Positions 1 to 6,153 of a stretch of DNA of 7,243 nt are shown here, piece by piece (positions within the stretch are counted from its first letter, which is position 1; each line of letters begins with the position of its first letter). The notes under the pieces were generated by a model. It worked only from the letters and a program-made list of their open reading frames with translations. It did not search any database and was not told where the DNA came from. The position numbers were made by a program, and so were the translations under genes. Source of the stretch: Crocinitomicaceae bacterium (lineage in GTDB: Bacteria; Bacteroidota; Bacteroidia; Flavobacteriales_D; Crocinitomicaceae); NCBI GenBank assembly GCA_011522905.1, contig WTIB01000034.1, forward strand, positions 1 through 7,243, written 5' to 3'.

Positions 1-816
1 TAAGGTATTTCGTTGGCCGTCGGTCGTAATATCCATATCAATCTCACCCCCAATGTAAATCCCTTTCTTTCCAAGATCATATTGCGTACTTGCAGCTAAA
101 ATAAAACGAGGTAAAGTTAGCTCAAGACCATTTTCAGGAATTTCATTACCCGTTTGCAAGAAAACGTTTTGGGTTTGATCATCTAAAGTAAATACCCAAG
201 CGTTAAATGTCGAGCTTACATCTCGGGCTAAAAGACCAAAGGAAAAATGCTCATTCATTTCATATTTCATTCCAGCATCTAATCCAAATCCCCATGATTT
301 TGCGAAGTCTCCAACTTTTCTATAAATGACCTTAGCAGTACCTCCAATGCTTAATCCTTTCGGTTTTAAACGCCTTGCATAACTTCCCATAAAAGCATAA
401 TCACCAGCGGAAAATGAGCTCACATTATCATAGTTGATTACCCCATTGTTATCTATCAACTGGGTTGTATTTGGAATATCATCAACACCAAATCGAATAA
501 AGCCAAAAGCAATAGAGCTATTTTCATCAATAGAATGCGCGAGAGCGAAATAATCATACTTTGCAATTCCTGCAAAGTACTCGGAATGCATAAAAGATAC
601 CTCGGCCCATTTGTTAACGCCTACAAGCCCTGCAGGATTCCAATACATAGCATTCACATCATTAGCCTGAGCAACAACAGCATTACCCATACCATATGCT
701 TCGGCACCAACACCAAGAGATAAAAATTCATTGGAATATTTTGGTGCTAAATCTTGAGAATAAGATAGATGCGTCACAAATAAACACCCTGAAATAAAAA
801 AGGCTTTTATTTTCAT
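1..816 (-). CDS. PorV/PorQ-family outer-membrane beta-barrel protein (PorV2-like), 3' end cut off by window
   Basis: I translated this gene from the reverse strand: an ATG at 816 opens 272 codons with no stop before the window edge. Residues 1-20 form a signal peptide (lysines, hydrophobic core, then SYS before Gln21), so the protein should be exported to the outer membrane. Residues 42-64 carry the family hallmark, GMGNA followed by NAMYWNPAGL, the small N-terminal hatch seen in FadL-like PorV/PorQ barrels. Residues 162-183 (KVIYRKVGDFA, then GFGLDAGM) and alternating aromatic strands fit the same family. Known PorV acts as a shuttle and partner of the type IX secretion machinery. Whether this paralogue does so is inference; it resembles the variants often called PorV2. 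About 50-100 residues are probably missing at the C-terminus. It is transcribed divergently from pssA. Family membership is fairly sure, exact role is not. Confidence 0.8.
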   Translation of the reverse strand, partial: MKIKAFFISGCLFVTHLSYSQDLAPKYSNEFLSLGVGAEAYGMGNAVVAQANDVNAMYWNPAGLVGVNKWAEVSFMHSEYFAGIAKYDYFALAHSIDENSSIAFGFIRFGVDDIPNTTQLIDNNGVINYDNVSSFSAGDYAFMGSYARRLKPKGLSIGGTAKVIYRKVGDFAKSWGFGLDAGMKYEMNEHFSFGLLARDVSSTFNAWVFTLDDQTQNVFLQTGNEIPENGLELTLPRFILAASTQYDLGKKGIYIGGEIDMDITTDGQRNTL

Positions 817-934
817 AGAACTAATTTAGTCATATAACAACAGATTTGATAAAAAATTGTGTTATTTGTAGTGAAGATGAACAAGCAATATGTTGATTGT
901 TTTCCAATCTTTTTTCGGTTAAAAAGCGTTGTTT
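817..934. other. Divergent intergenic region between porV-like gene and pssA
   Basis: This A+T-rich gap of about 118 bp separates two genes that point away from each other, so it should hold at least two promoters. I looked for the Bacteroidota pattern TTTG, about 19 bases, TAnnTTTG on both strands. TTTG occurs on the plus strand at 845-848 and 865-868, but no good TAnnTTTG follows at the right distance, and the minus strand shows no convincing match. No hairpin terminator is expected between divergent genes and I see none. Confidence 0.4.
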
Positions 935-1780
935 ATGTTTAATCTAGCAAATATATTGACCAGCTGCAATTTAATTTGTGGAGTAATTTCCATTGCTTTT
1001 TGCTTTTCTGGTCAGTTGGATTGTGCCGTATATGCCATATTTGTGGGAGCTATATTTGATTTTGCTGACGGTTTTGTGGCTCGGGCTTTAAAAATTGAAA
1101 GTAAAATGGGTAAGGAGCTTGACTCTCTATCTGACCTCATTACTTTCGGAGTTGCTCCTGGTTTTTTGATGTTTTTTATGATTTTAATTGGCATTGAACA
1201 ACCTCATCTCATTGAGAATTTTGACAAGAAGGTTTCAAATGTTCACTATGAACATTATTATGTATTCAATCAATTCATTCACTGGGTTCAAGCATTTTTT
1301 TATGATTTTCCTAATAATTTCAATGCTTCCATTAAGTATTTACCTTTTATCGCATTCATTATCCCCTTTTTCTCCCTTTTCAGATTGGCTCATTTTAATT
1401 TGGACACGAGACAGGCAAGAAATTTCACTGGTATACCTACTCCTCTAAATGCGATAATGATTTGTTTTTTTCCTCTTTACTTTCATGAAAATATGATGGC
1501 CTGGAATCATGAAATTAATGCAATGCATTTCTTATTTGATTGTTACTCTTTGGCGGTAATAGCTGTTCTCTTTTCTTTACTATTAATTTCACCACTTCCT
1601 TTAATGTCAATGAAGCTTGAAGGCATTAATAAATTTGAAAAAACACTAAAAATATTTTTGATTATCTCGAGCCTAATATTAATTCCTGTTTTCAAGGTGT
1701 TGGCAATACCAATTATTATAACTTTGTACCTCGTAATATCAACATATCATTATTTCAAAAAAAGTAAAAATGAAATTTAA
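935..1780 (+). CDS. pssA: CDP-diacylglycerol--serine O-phosphatidyltransferase (phosphatidylserine synthase)
   Basis: This integral membrane enzyme joins CDP-diacylglycerol and L-serine to give phosphatidylserine, the precursor of phosphatidylethanolamine. The CDP-alcohol phosphotransferase signature is complete: D42, D45-G46, A49-R50, G59, D63 and D67 (DFADGFVAR, eight residues, GKELDSLSD), whose aspartates bind the metals and catalyse the reaction. FTGIPTPLNA at 165-174 corresponds to the conserved FxGLPxP segment of bacterial PssA. Several hydrophobic segments span the membrane, with strong ones near 8-26, 72-87, 134-150, 202-220 and 238-268. I chose the ATG at 935 (281 aa); an in-frame TTG at 929 would add only two residues. 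Residues 88-130 form a polar, aromatic-rich stretch between membrane segments that makes this protein longer than many flavobacterial homologues of about 240 aa. Its 3' end overlaps purS by 11 bp, suggesting translational coupling. Confidence 0.93.
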   Translation: MFNLANILTSCNLICGVISIAFCFSGQLDCAVYAIFVGAIFDFADGFVARALKIESKMGKELDSLSDLITFGVAPGFLMFFMILIGIEQPHLIENFDKKVSNVHYEHYYVFNQFIHWVQAFFYDFPNNFNASIKYLPFIAFIIPFFSLFRLAHFNLDTRQARNFTGIPTPLNAIMICFFPLYFHENMMAWNHEINAMHFLFDCYSLAVIAVLFSLLLISPLPLMSMKLEGINKFEKTLKIFLIISSLILIPVFKVLAIPIIITLYLVISTYHYFKKSKNEI

Positions 1781-2021
1781 AGCAGAAATAGACGTAATGC
1801 CACTTGATGCCTTATTAGACCCACAGGGAAAAGCTGTGTCAAACTCAATGGGTAGTATTGGTCTACCTGAAATTGAAGGCGTACGAATCGGCAAACATAT
1901 TCGGTTATTTGTGGAGGCCGCATCTGAAGAAGAAGCTAAGAAAAGTGTTGAAGAGGCTTGTAAAAAAATTCTTTCCAATCAAATAATGGAAAGCTATTCT
2001 TTTTCCATATCAGAGGCCTAA
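1770..2021 (+). CDS. purS: Phosphoribosylformylglycinamidine synthase subunit PurS
   Basis: PurS is the small subunit of three-part FGAM synthase (PurS, PurL, PurQ). This enzyme carries out the fourth step of purine synthesis, converting FGAR and glutamine to FGAM in the cytoplasm. PurS is thought to bridge PurQ and PurL and help pass ammonia between them. The protein is 83 aa, the normal family length. It shows the expected order: a first strand (KFKAEIDVMP), LLDPQGKAVSNSM at 15-27, then GVRIGKHIRL at 37-46, and a helix followed by the C-terminal strand. DPQG and the GxxxGKxI-like stretch are the features I relied on. It starts inside the end of pssA and ends 4 bp before the aldehyde dehydrogenase gene. 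Neither purQ nor purL is next to it, so its partners must be encoded elsewhere. Confidence 0.9.
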   Translation: MKFKAEIDVMPLDALLDPQGKAVSNSMGSIGLPEIEGVRIGKHIRLFVEAASEEEAKKSVEEACKKILSNQIMESYSFSISEA

Positions 2022-2025
2022 ATTC

Positions 2026-3462
2026 ATGTCTTTAAAAAATTCTTTTAAGACATTCAATCCTTTAAAGAACAGTTGTAATGAGAGTGTATACCTCTCAGAT
2101 ACAATTACCGAAATCGAAAAAAAAGTAGTTTTAGCCACTGAAGCTTCCAAAATACTTTCTCAAAAAACTTACGAGGATATTTCAAAGTTTTTACTGGAAA
2201 TTAAGTCCCAAATGATTTCCTCTAAAGAACAAATAAAGAATACATACTTAACAGAAACTGGATTAGATCAATCACGTTTTGAAGTTGAATTTAAAAGAAC
2301 AATTTATCAACTTTCCCACTTTTCCGACTTTATTTTATCAGAGAATTGGGAAAATTCACATGAAACAGTTGAGCATTTCAGTGGCAAAAAACTTATAAAG
2401 AAAAAAGTAGGTATTGGTCCAATATTAGTTTTGGGGGCAAGTAATTTTCCGCTCGCTTATTCGACTATAGGAGGAGATAGTGTTGCGGCATTAGCAGCTA
2501 AGTGCCCCGTGATTTTAAAAGCACATCCTTACCATACAGGTACAAGTATGGAAGTTTACAAAGCCATTTGCACTGCCATCGACAATTGCGGATTTCCTAA
2601 TGGTACATTTACACACGTCTTGGATTCAGGTCATGAAAACGCTACTTTTCTTGCCCAGCACAAAGAAATTAAGGGCATCGGTTTTACTGGTAGTCAATCT
2701 GGAGGCGAAGCAATTATTAATCTTGTGAAATCCAGGAGGGATGAGATTCCTGTATTTGCCGAAATGGGTAGTGTAAATCCTGTATTCATTTTGGACCTAA
2801 AAGAATCAAGAATCAATGACTTAGCAAAAAAGCTGGCAGATTCTGTTTGTAATGATCGAGGTCAATTTTGCACGAAACCAGGGGTTCTTTTTATGCCAAA
2901 TAACAAAATTGGAAATCTCTTGAGTATTGAATTAAAAAACAATATCATCCAATATGAGACAGGCCCCATGCTACACCCATCAATAAGGGAGAATTTTGAG
3001 ACTGAAACATCTTCAATAAAAAAAATCATGGGAGATTTGATGTTTTTTGAAAGTGAAAAAAAAGCAGAATTTCATGTATCCAATAAAGTCGTCATAATTA
3101 GCGAAAACGAATTCAATAAAATAGAGATATTCAGAAAAGAGATTTTCGGCCCATATACCACAATAGTAATGTATGAGAATGATCCAATTAATAACTTAGA
3201 TTTATTTGATGGACAGCTCACATGTTCAATTTTTTCTGAGAAAATCAACGAAGAGATTCAAAAAGAATCCATTTATCATTTGGCCATTCAAAAAGCAGGA
3301 AGAGTTGTTATTGACGACGTTCCAACTGGGGTATCCGTTTCAAAAAACATGCATCATGGTGGTCCATACCCCGCAAGCTCTGATAGTAGATTTACGGCCG
3401 TAGGCTCGGACAGCATAAATCGATTTCTGAGAGATGTAACAATTCAACAAAATCTCAATTAA
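2026..3462 (+). CDS. Aldehyde dehydrogenase, alpha-ketoglutaric-semialdehyde dehydrogenase type (NADP+)
   Basis: This is a 478-residue soluble NAD(P)+-dependent aldehyde dehydrogenase that oxidises an aldehyde to a carboxylic acid. All key residues are visible: the oxyanion Asn140 in GASNFP, Lys165 in VILKAHP (cofactor binding), GFTGS at 219-223 (Rossmann glycine motif), the general base Glu246 in FAEMGS, the catalytic Cys282 in GQFCTKPG, and KEIFGPYT at 371-378. The variants GASNFPLAYS, FAEMGSVNP and the C-terminal HHGGPYPASSDSR (443-455) are typical of the branch that includes alpha-ketoglutaric semialdehyde (2,5-dioxopentanoate) dehydrogenase, used in hydroxyproline or sugar-acid breakdown. 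The family is usually 500-530 aa, so this one is slightly short. No hydroxyproline or sugar-acid genes are adjacent, so the actual substrate is uncertain. It lies 4 bp after purS. Confidence 0.88.
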   Translation: MSLKNSFKTFNPLKNSCNESVYLSDTITEIEKKVVLATEASKILSQKTYEDISKFLLEIKSQMISSKEQIKNTYLTETGLDQSRFEVEFKRTIYQLSHFSDFILSENWENSHETVEHFSGKKLIKKKVGIGPILVLGASNFPLAYSTIGGDSVAALAAKCPVILKAHPYHTGTSMEVYKAICTAIDNCGFPNGTFTHVLDSGHENATFLAQHKEIKGIGFTGSQSGGEAIINLVKSRRDEIPVFAEMGSVNPVFILDLKESRINDLAKKLADSVCNDRGQFCTKPGVLFMPNNKIGNLLSIELKNNIIQYETGPMLHPSIRENFETETSSIKKIMGDLMFFESEKKAEFHVSNKVVIISENEFNKIEIFRKEIFGPYTTIVMYENDPINNLDLFDGQLTCSIFSEKINEEIQKESIYHLAIQKAGRVVIDDVPTGVSVSKNMHHGGPYPASSDSRFTAVGSDSINRFLRDVTIQQNLN

Positions 3463-3485
3463 TAAATTAATTAATTTTACAATTC

Positions 3486-4445
3486 ATGGAAGAGGAAAAT
3501 AGCACAGGAAATTACAATAAGATGTATTTGGGAGCCATTTTGGTTCTCATTATTGGCTTAGGATTAATGACCTATTTATGGACAAACGAAAGAGGCAAGC
3601 TTGCTGAATGTGAAAACATTACACAAAATTATAAGGATACTATTCAGGGGATGAATAAAATGCTCTCTGCATATGTAGGTGATATGTCCAATGATTTAAA
3701 GGCGGATTTTCGCAATATGCTCGACACCTATGATAAACTAATTATTAAAGATGCCTCTCAAACAGATAGTTTGAATGCGCAAAAACAAAAAATTCAATCA
3801 CAAATAGAAAAAATAGAAAGACTGCAAAGGAGTAAAAATTTCACAGCTTCTCAAATTGCCAAATTAAAAGAAGAAAACGAAACATTGAGAGGAATAATGA
3901 GAGGCTATGTTTATGAAATAGACTCTCTAAATACATTGAATTTGCAAAAGGACCTAATCATAACGGAACAAATTGAAACTATTGATCAACGAACAATGGA
4001 AAGAGATCAATACAAGGATGCTGCCGAGACTAGTGCGGAAAAAGTAAAACTTGGATCAAAACTATCGGCATATAACTTCAATTCGGGAGCCTTACGGTCA
4101 GTAGTTAAAAACAAAACGACAACAAGAGCGAAGCAAGCTGTTCAGCTTCAATCTTCATTTACAATTTCCGGGAATTTAATTGCTGACGCCGGTAAAAAAA
4201 CAGTTTATATGCAAATCATTGGCCCAAATGGAAAAACCCTTCAAAATGTTTCTAGTTTTAAAACAGAAACTTCAAGTGGGACCATATCCTATTCTGAGAA
4301 AAAAGAGATAGATTATCAAAATAAGTCCGTTGATATGACCATTTATTTTGATATAAGAAATGGCAATTTATCAAAGGGCAATTACAAAGTGAATATTTAT
4401 TGTGATCAAAACCTTATTGGTTCTGACAGCTTCAGTTTAAAATAA
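3486..4445 (+). CDS. Membrane-anchored coiled-coil protein of unknown function
   Basis: I do not recognise a named family for this 319-residue protein. A short, acidic N-terminus is followed by one hydrophobic segment at about 13-31 (MYLGAILVLIIGLGLMTYL), with no cleavage site, so it is probably a signal anchor with the rest in the periplasm. Residues about 92-185 are rich in Lys, Glu, Gln and regularly spaced Leu/Ile (for example KIEKIERL-like heptads around 100-115 and KLKEENETLRGIM at 126-138), which predicts coiled coil. Residues about 222-319 look like a beta-sandwich: alternating strands such as FTISGNLI, KTVYMQIIGPNGK, VDMTIYFDI and GNYKVNIY, ending SFSLK. Such proteins in Bacteroidota are sometimes misnamed as chromosome-segregation proteins because of the coiled coil. 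It sits 23 bp after the dehydrogenase and 1 bp before the crotonase gene, so it is probably co-transcribed with both. Confidence 0.8.
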   Translation: MEEENSTGNYNKMYLGAILVLIIGLGLMTYLWTNERGKLAECENITQNYKDTIQGMNKMLSAYVGDMSNDLKADFRNMLDTYDKLIIKDASQTDSLNAQKQKIQSQIEKIERLQRSKNFTASQIAKLKEENETLRGIMRGYVYEIDSLNTLNLQKDLIITEQIETIDQRTMERDQYKDAAETSAEKVKLGSKLSAYNFNSGALRSVVKNKTTTRAKQAVQLQSSFTISGNLIADAGKKTVYMQIIGPNGKTLQNVSSFKTETSSGTISYSEKKEIDYQNKSVDMTIYFDIRNGNLSKGNYKVNIYCDQNLIGSDSFSLK

Positions 4446-4446
4446 A

Positions 4447-5205
4447 ATGGAACAAGGACACGTAATAAGTACAATTGAAAATCAAATTGGAATAATCGAA
4501 TTTGGACATCCCTTGAGTAATTCTCTCCCAGGAAACATACTGAATAAACTTGCTTTAACCATTACCGAGCTCAGTAAGAATGAAAACTGCAAGGTCATAT
4601 TACTAAAGTCAGCCGGCGATCGCGCTTTCTGCGCTGGAGCAAGCTTTGACGAGTTGGTGGCCATTAAAGACTTGGAGGAAGGAAGGATATTTTTCTCAGG
4701 TTTCGCAAAGGTGATTAACGCTTGTAGAACTTCTCAAAAAATTATCGTTGCGAGAATACAAGGAAAAGCCGTTGGTGGTGGCGTTGGTATTGCCGCCTCT
4801 GCAGACTATGCTTTTGCGACGAAACATTCAGCGGTCAAGCTATCCGAGCTGGCCATTGGAATTGGACCATTTGTTGTAGGTCCTGCAGTACAAAGAAAGA
4901 TTGGTCTTTCAGCAATGAGTGAATTGGCTATTGATGCAACTCAATGGAGAAGTGCCGAATGGGCTCAAAATAAAGGTCTGTATTCAAGTGTGTCTGAAAG
5001 TTCCGAAATAATGGATGAAAAAATTAACGAATTGATTCAAAAATTAGCCAATTCGAATCCGGATGCCATGCGCGAATTAAAGGAAATTTTTTGGGCCGGA
5101 ACTGAAGATTGGGACGAGCTTCTAGCAAGAAGGGCAGAAATCAGCGGAAGACTGGTTTTAAGTGAATTTACGAGAAATGCAATTCATGCTTTCAAAAAAA
5201 AATAA
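4447..5205 (+). CDS. Enoyl-CoA hydratase/isomerase (crotonase) family protein
   Basis: This 252-residue soluble protein has the crotonase fold, whose members act on acyl-CoA thioesters (hydration, isomerisation or related steps in fatty or amino acid breakdown). The oxyanion-hole segments are present: AFCAGASFDEL at 60-70 and GKAVGGGVGIA at 106-116. Against classical enoyl-CoA hydratase, the second catalytic Glu (Glu164 of rat) is kept as Glu134 in KLSELAIGIGP, but the first (Glu144) is replaced by Gly114. The 20-residue spacing between the two positions is exact, so the loss looks real. With one acid remaining, isomerase, methylglutaconyl-CoA-hydratase-like or another chemistry is possible; the substrate cannot be told from sequence. 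The C-terminus contains the usual helices (DWDELLARRAEISGRLV, 221-237). Its start is one base after the preceding stop, consistent with an operon. Confidence 0.88.
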   Translation: MEQGHVISTIENQIGIIEFGHPLSNSLPGNILNKLALTITELSKNENCKVILLKSAGDRAFCAGASFDELVAIKDLEEGRIFFSGFAKVINACRTSQKIIVARIQGKAVGGGVGIAASADYAFATKHSAVKLSELAIGIGPFVVGPAVQRKIGLSAMSELAIDATQWRSAEWAQNKGLYSSVSESSEIMDEKINELIQKLANSNPDAMRELKEIFWAGTEDWDELLARRAEISGRLVLSEFTRNAIHAFKKK

Positions 5206-5224
5206 ATTCATCTCATTTTTTTTT
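5194..5224 (+). terminator. Possible weak A/T hairpin after the crotonase gene
   Basis: Nine A residues at 5194-5202 (ending the coding region) are complementary to nine T residues at 5216-5224, with 13 bases between. The T run could serve as the U-tract of an intrinsic terminator, but the stem contains only A-U pairs and is therefore weak. It lies between the crotonase stop and the rplM promoter, where transcription of the upstream operon would be expected to end. I offer it as a weak candidate only. Confidence 0.2.
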
Positions 5225-5231
5225 CATTTGG

Positions 5232-5262
5232 TTTGTTCATATAAGTATTAATTGTATCTTTG
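5232..5262 (+). promoter_or_regulatory. Bacteroidota-type promoter for the rplM-rpsI-rpsB operon
   Basis: TTTG at 5232-5235 and TATCTTTG at 5255-5262 are separated by 19 bases, which matches the known Bacteroidota primary-sigma promoter (-33 TTTG, -7 TAnnTTTG) exactly. A second TTTG at 5227-5230 is too far away (24 bases). The transcript would be expected to start a few bases downstream, around 5266-5270, giving a 5' leader of about 35-40 nt before the rplM start. This is the best promoter in the window, which suits strongly expressed ribosomal genes. Confidence 0.8.
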
Positions 5263-5274
5263 CACCCCTAATTT

Positions 5275-5291
5275 AAGCTTTTTTGGAGCTT
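5275..5291 (+). promoter_or_regulatory. Small hairpin in the rplM leader
   Basis: AAGCT at 5275-5279 can pair with AGCTT at 5287-5291, leaving a 7-base loop (TTTTTGG); a T-G wobble could add one pair. It lies inside the short predicted rplM leader, 14 bases before the start codon. L13 leaders that regulate their own operon are known in Firmicutes, but five base pairs here could easily be chance. No U-run follows, so it is not a terminator. Confidence 0.25.
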
Positions 5292-5305
5292 GTAAATTAT
5301 AAAAA

Positions 5306-5761
5306 GTGGATACATTAAGTTATAAAACGGTTTCTGGAAACAAAGAAACAGCTGATAAAAAGTGGTTTATCGTTGATGCTGAAAATCAAACTGTTGGTAG
5401 ATTATCAAGCAAAATCGCTAAAGTACTAAGAGGGAAACATAAAACTTGTTTTACTCCGCATGCAGATTGTGGTGACAATGTCATTGTAATCAATGCAGAG
5501 AAGGTATCTTTTTCCGGTACAAAATTGGAAAACAAGGAATATGTGAGATATTCTGGTTACCCTGGAGGTCAGAAATTTACATCCGCTCAACAATTATTAA
5601 AAAATCATCCTGAAAGGCTTATTGAAAAGGCCGTAAAAGGAATGTTGCCAAAAAATACATTAGGTAGACAATTATTTAGAAACTTAAAAGTGTATTCTGG
5701 AGCAGAGCATAATCATGAAGCTCAAAAACCAGAAGCACTAAATCTTGACACTCTCAAATAA
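5306..5761 (+). CDS. rplM: Large ribosomal subunit protein L13 (uL13)
   Basis: L13 is an early-assembly protein of the 50S subunit that binds 23S rRNA. The protein is 151 aa, normal for Bacteroidota. Recognisable features are WFIVDAENQTVGRLSSKIA (20-38), LRGKHK (42-47), HADCGDNVIVINAEKV (52-67), GYPGG (84-88) and VKGMLPKNTLGRQLFRNLKV (114-133), the central L13 signature. The start is GTG at 5306, not ATG: the resulting N-terminus, MDTLSYKTVS, matches the flavobacterial L13 start, and no ATG lies nearby in frame. The upstream bases are A-rich (TTATAAAAA) with no Shine-Dalgarno sequence, as is common in this phylum. It is the first gene of a ribosomal operon: rpsI follows after 5 bp, and a consensus-type promoter lies about 45 bp upstream. 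Confidence 0.97.
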   Translation: MDTLSYKTVSGNKETADKKWFIVDAENQTVGRLSSKIAKVLRGKHKTCFTPHADCGDNVIVINAEKVSFSGTKLENKEYVRYSGYPGGQKFTSAQQLLKNHPERLIEKAVKGMLPKNTLGRQLFRNLKVYSGAEHNHEAQKPEALNLDTLK

Positions 5762-5766
5762 ACGAT

Positions 5767-6153
5767 ATGCAAGTAGTTAATACAATAGGAAGAAGAAAAA
5801 CAGCTGTTGCTCGAGTATACTTATCAAAGGGTAAGGGGAAAATTACTGTGAATAACAAAGAAGCTAAAGAAGTTTTTCCAATTGATGTTTTACAATCAAA
5901 GTTGGTTCAACCATTTGTTTTGACCGATACGGTTGGAAAATATAATGTGAGTGTAAATGTAAGTGGAGGTGGAATTAATGGTCAAGTTGAGGCCATTAGG
6001 TTAGGTATCTCTAGAGCCTTAGTAGAAGTTTCTGCTGAAAATAGAGCTGCTTTGAAGGTTGATGGTTTAATGACTCGAGACCCAAGAATGGTTGAAAGGA
6101 AAAAACCTGGTCAACCAAAAGCAAGAAAGAAATTCCAATTCTCGAAACGTTAA
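5767..6153 (+). CDS. rpsI: Small ribosomal subunit protein S9 (uS9)
   Basis: S9 belongs to the head of the 30S subunit, and its C-terminal tail reaches the P-site tRNA. The 128-residue protein has the family's typical parts: TIGRRKTAVARVYL (6-19), the central GGGINGQVEAIRLGISRAL (67-85), and LMTRDPRMVERKKPGQ (101-116). It ends in a basic tail finishing SKR, with the terminal Arg that contacts P-site tRNA in known structures. Length is normal. It follows rplM by 5 bp, the common L13-S9 pairing of bacteria, and must be co-transcribed with it. The 93-base gap after it, before rpsB, contains a structured leader candidate. Confidence 0.97.
   Translation: MQVVNTIGRRKTAVARVYLSKGKGKITVNNKEAKEVFPIDVLQSKLVQPFVLTDTVGKYNVSVNVSGGGINGQVEAIRLGISRALVEVSAENRAALKVDGLMTRDPRMVERKKPGQPKARKKFQFSKR

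Noticed and set aside
535..723. Plus-strand frame of 62 codons
   Set aside because: It lies antisense to the PorV-like gene, whose protein shows clear family motifs over the same bases.
784..786. Cys11 of the PorV-like protein in an ISGC context, suggesting a lipobox
   Set aside because: It sits in the middle of the hydrophobic core with too little sequence before it. The SYS-Gln junction at 20-21 is a better signal peptidase I site and the rest is an outer-membrane barrel.
845..868. TTTG at 845-848 and TTATTTG at 862-868 as a pssA promoter
   Set aside because: The spacing is only about 12 bases and the second element lacks the TA at the proper place, so it does not fit the Bacteroidota consensus.
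929..934. TTG at 929 as the pssA start
   Set aside because: An ATG lies two codons downstream, and the alternative start adds only Met-Phe with no ribosome-binding support.
1188..1448. Plus-strand frame of 86 codons with hydrophobic content inside pssA
   Set aside because: The T-rich coding sequence of a membrane protein gives hydrophobic residues in other frames too. The pssA frame carries the conserved motifs on both sides.
3463..3485. AATTAATTAATT palindrome between the dehydrogenase and the coiled-coil gene
   Set aside because: It is short and made only of A and T, with no U-run or promoter elements; it is likely chance in an A+T-rich genome.
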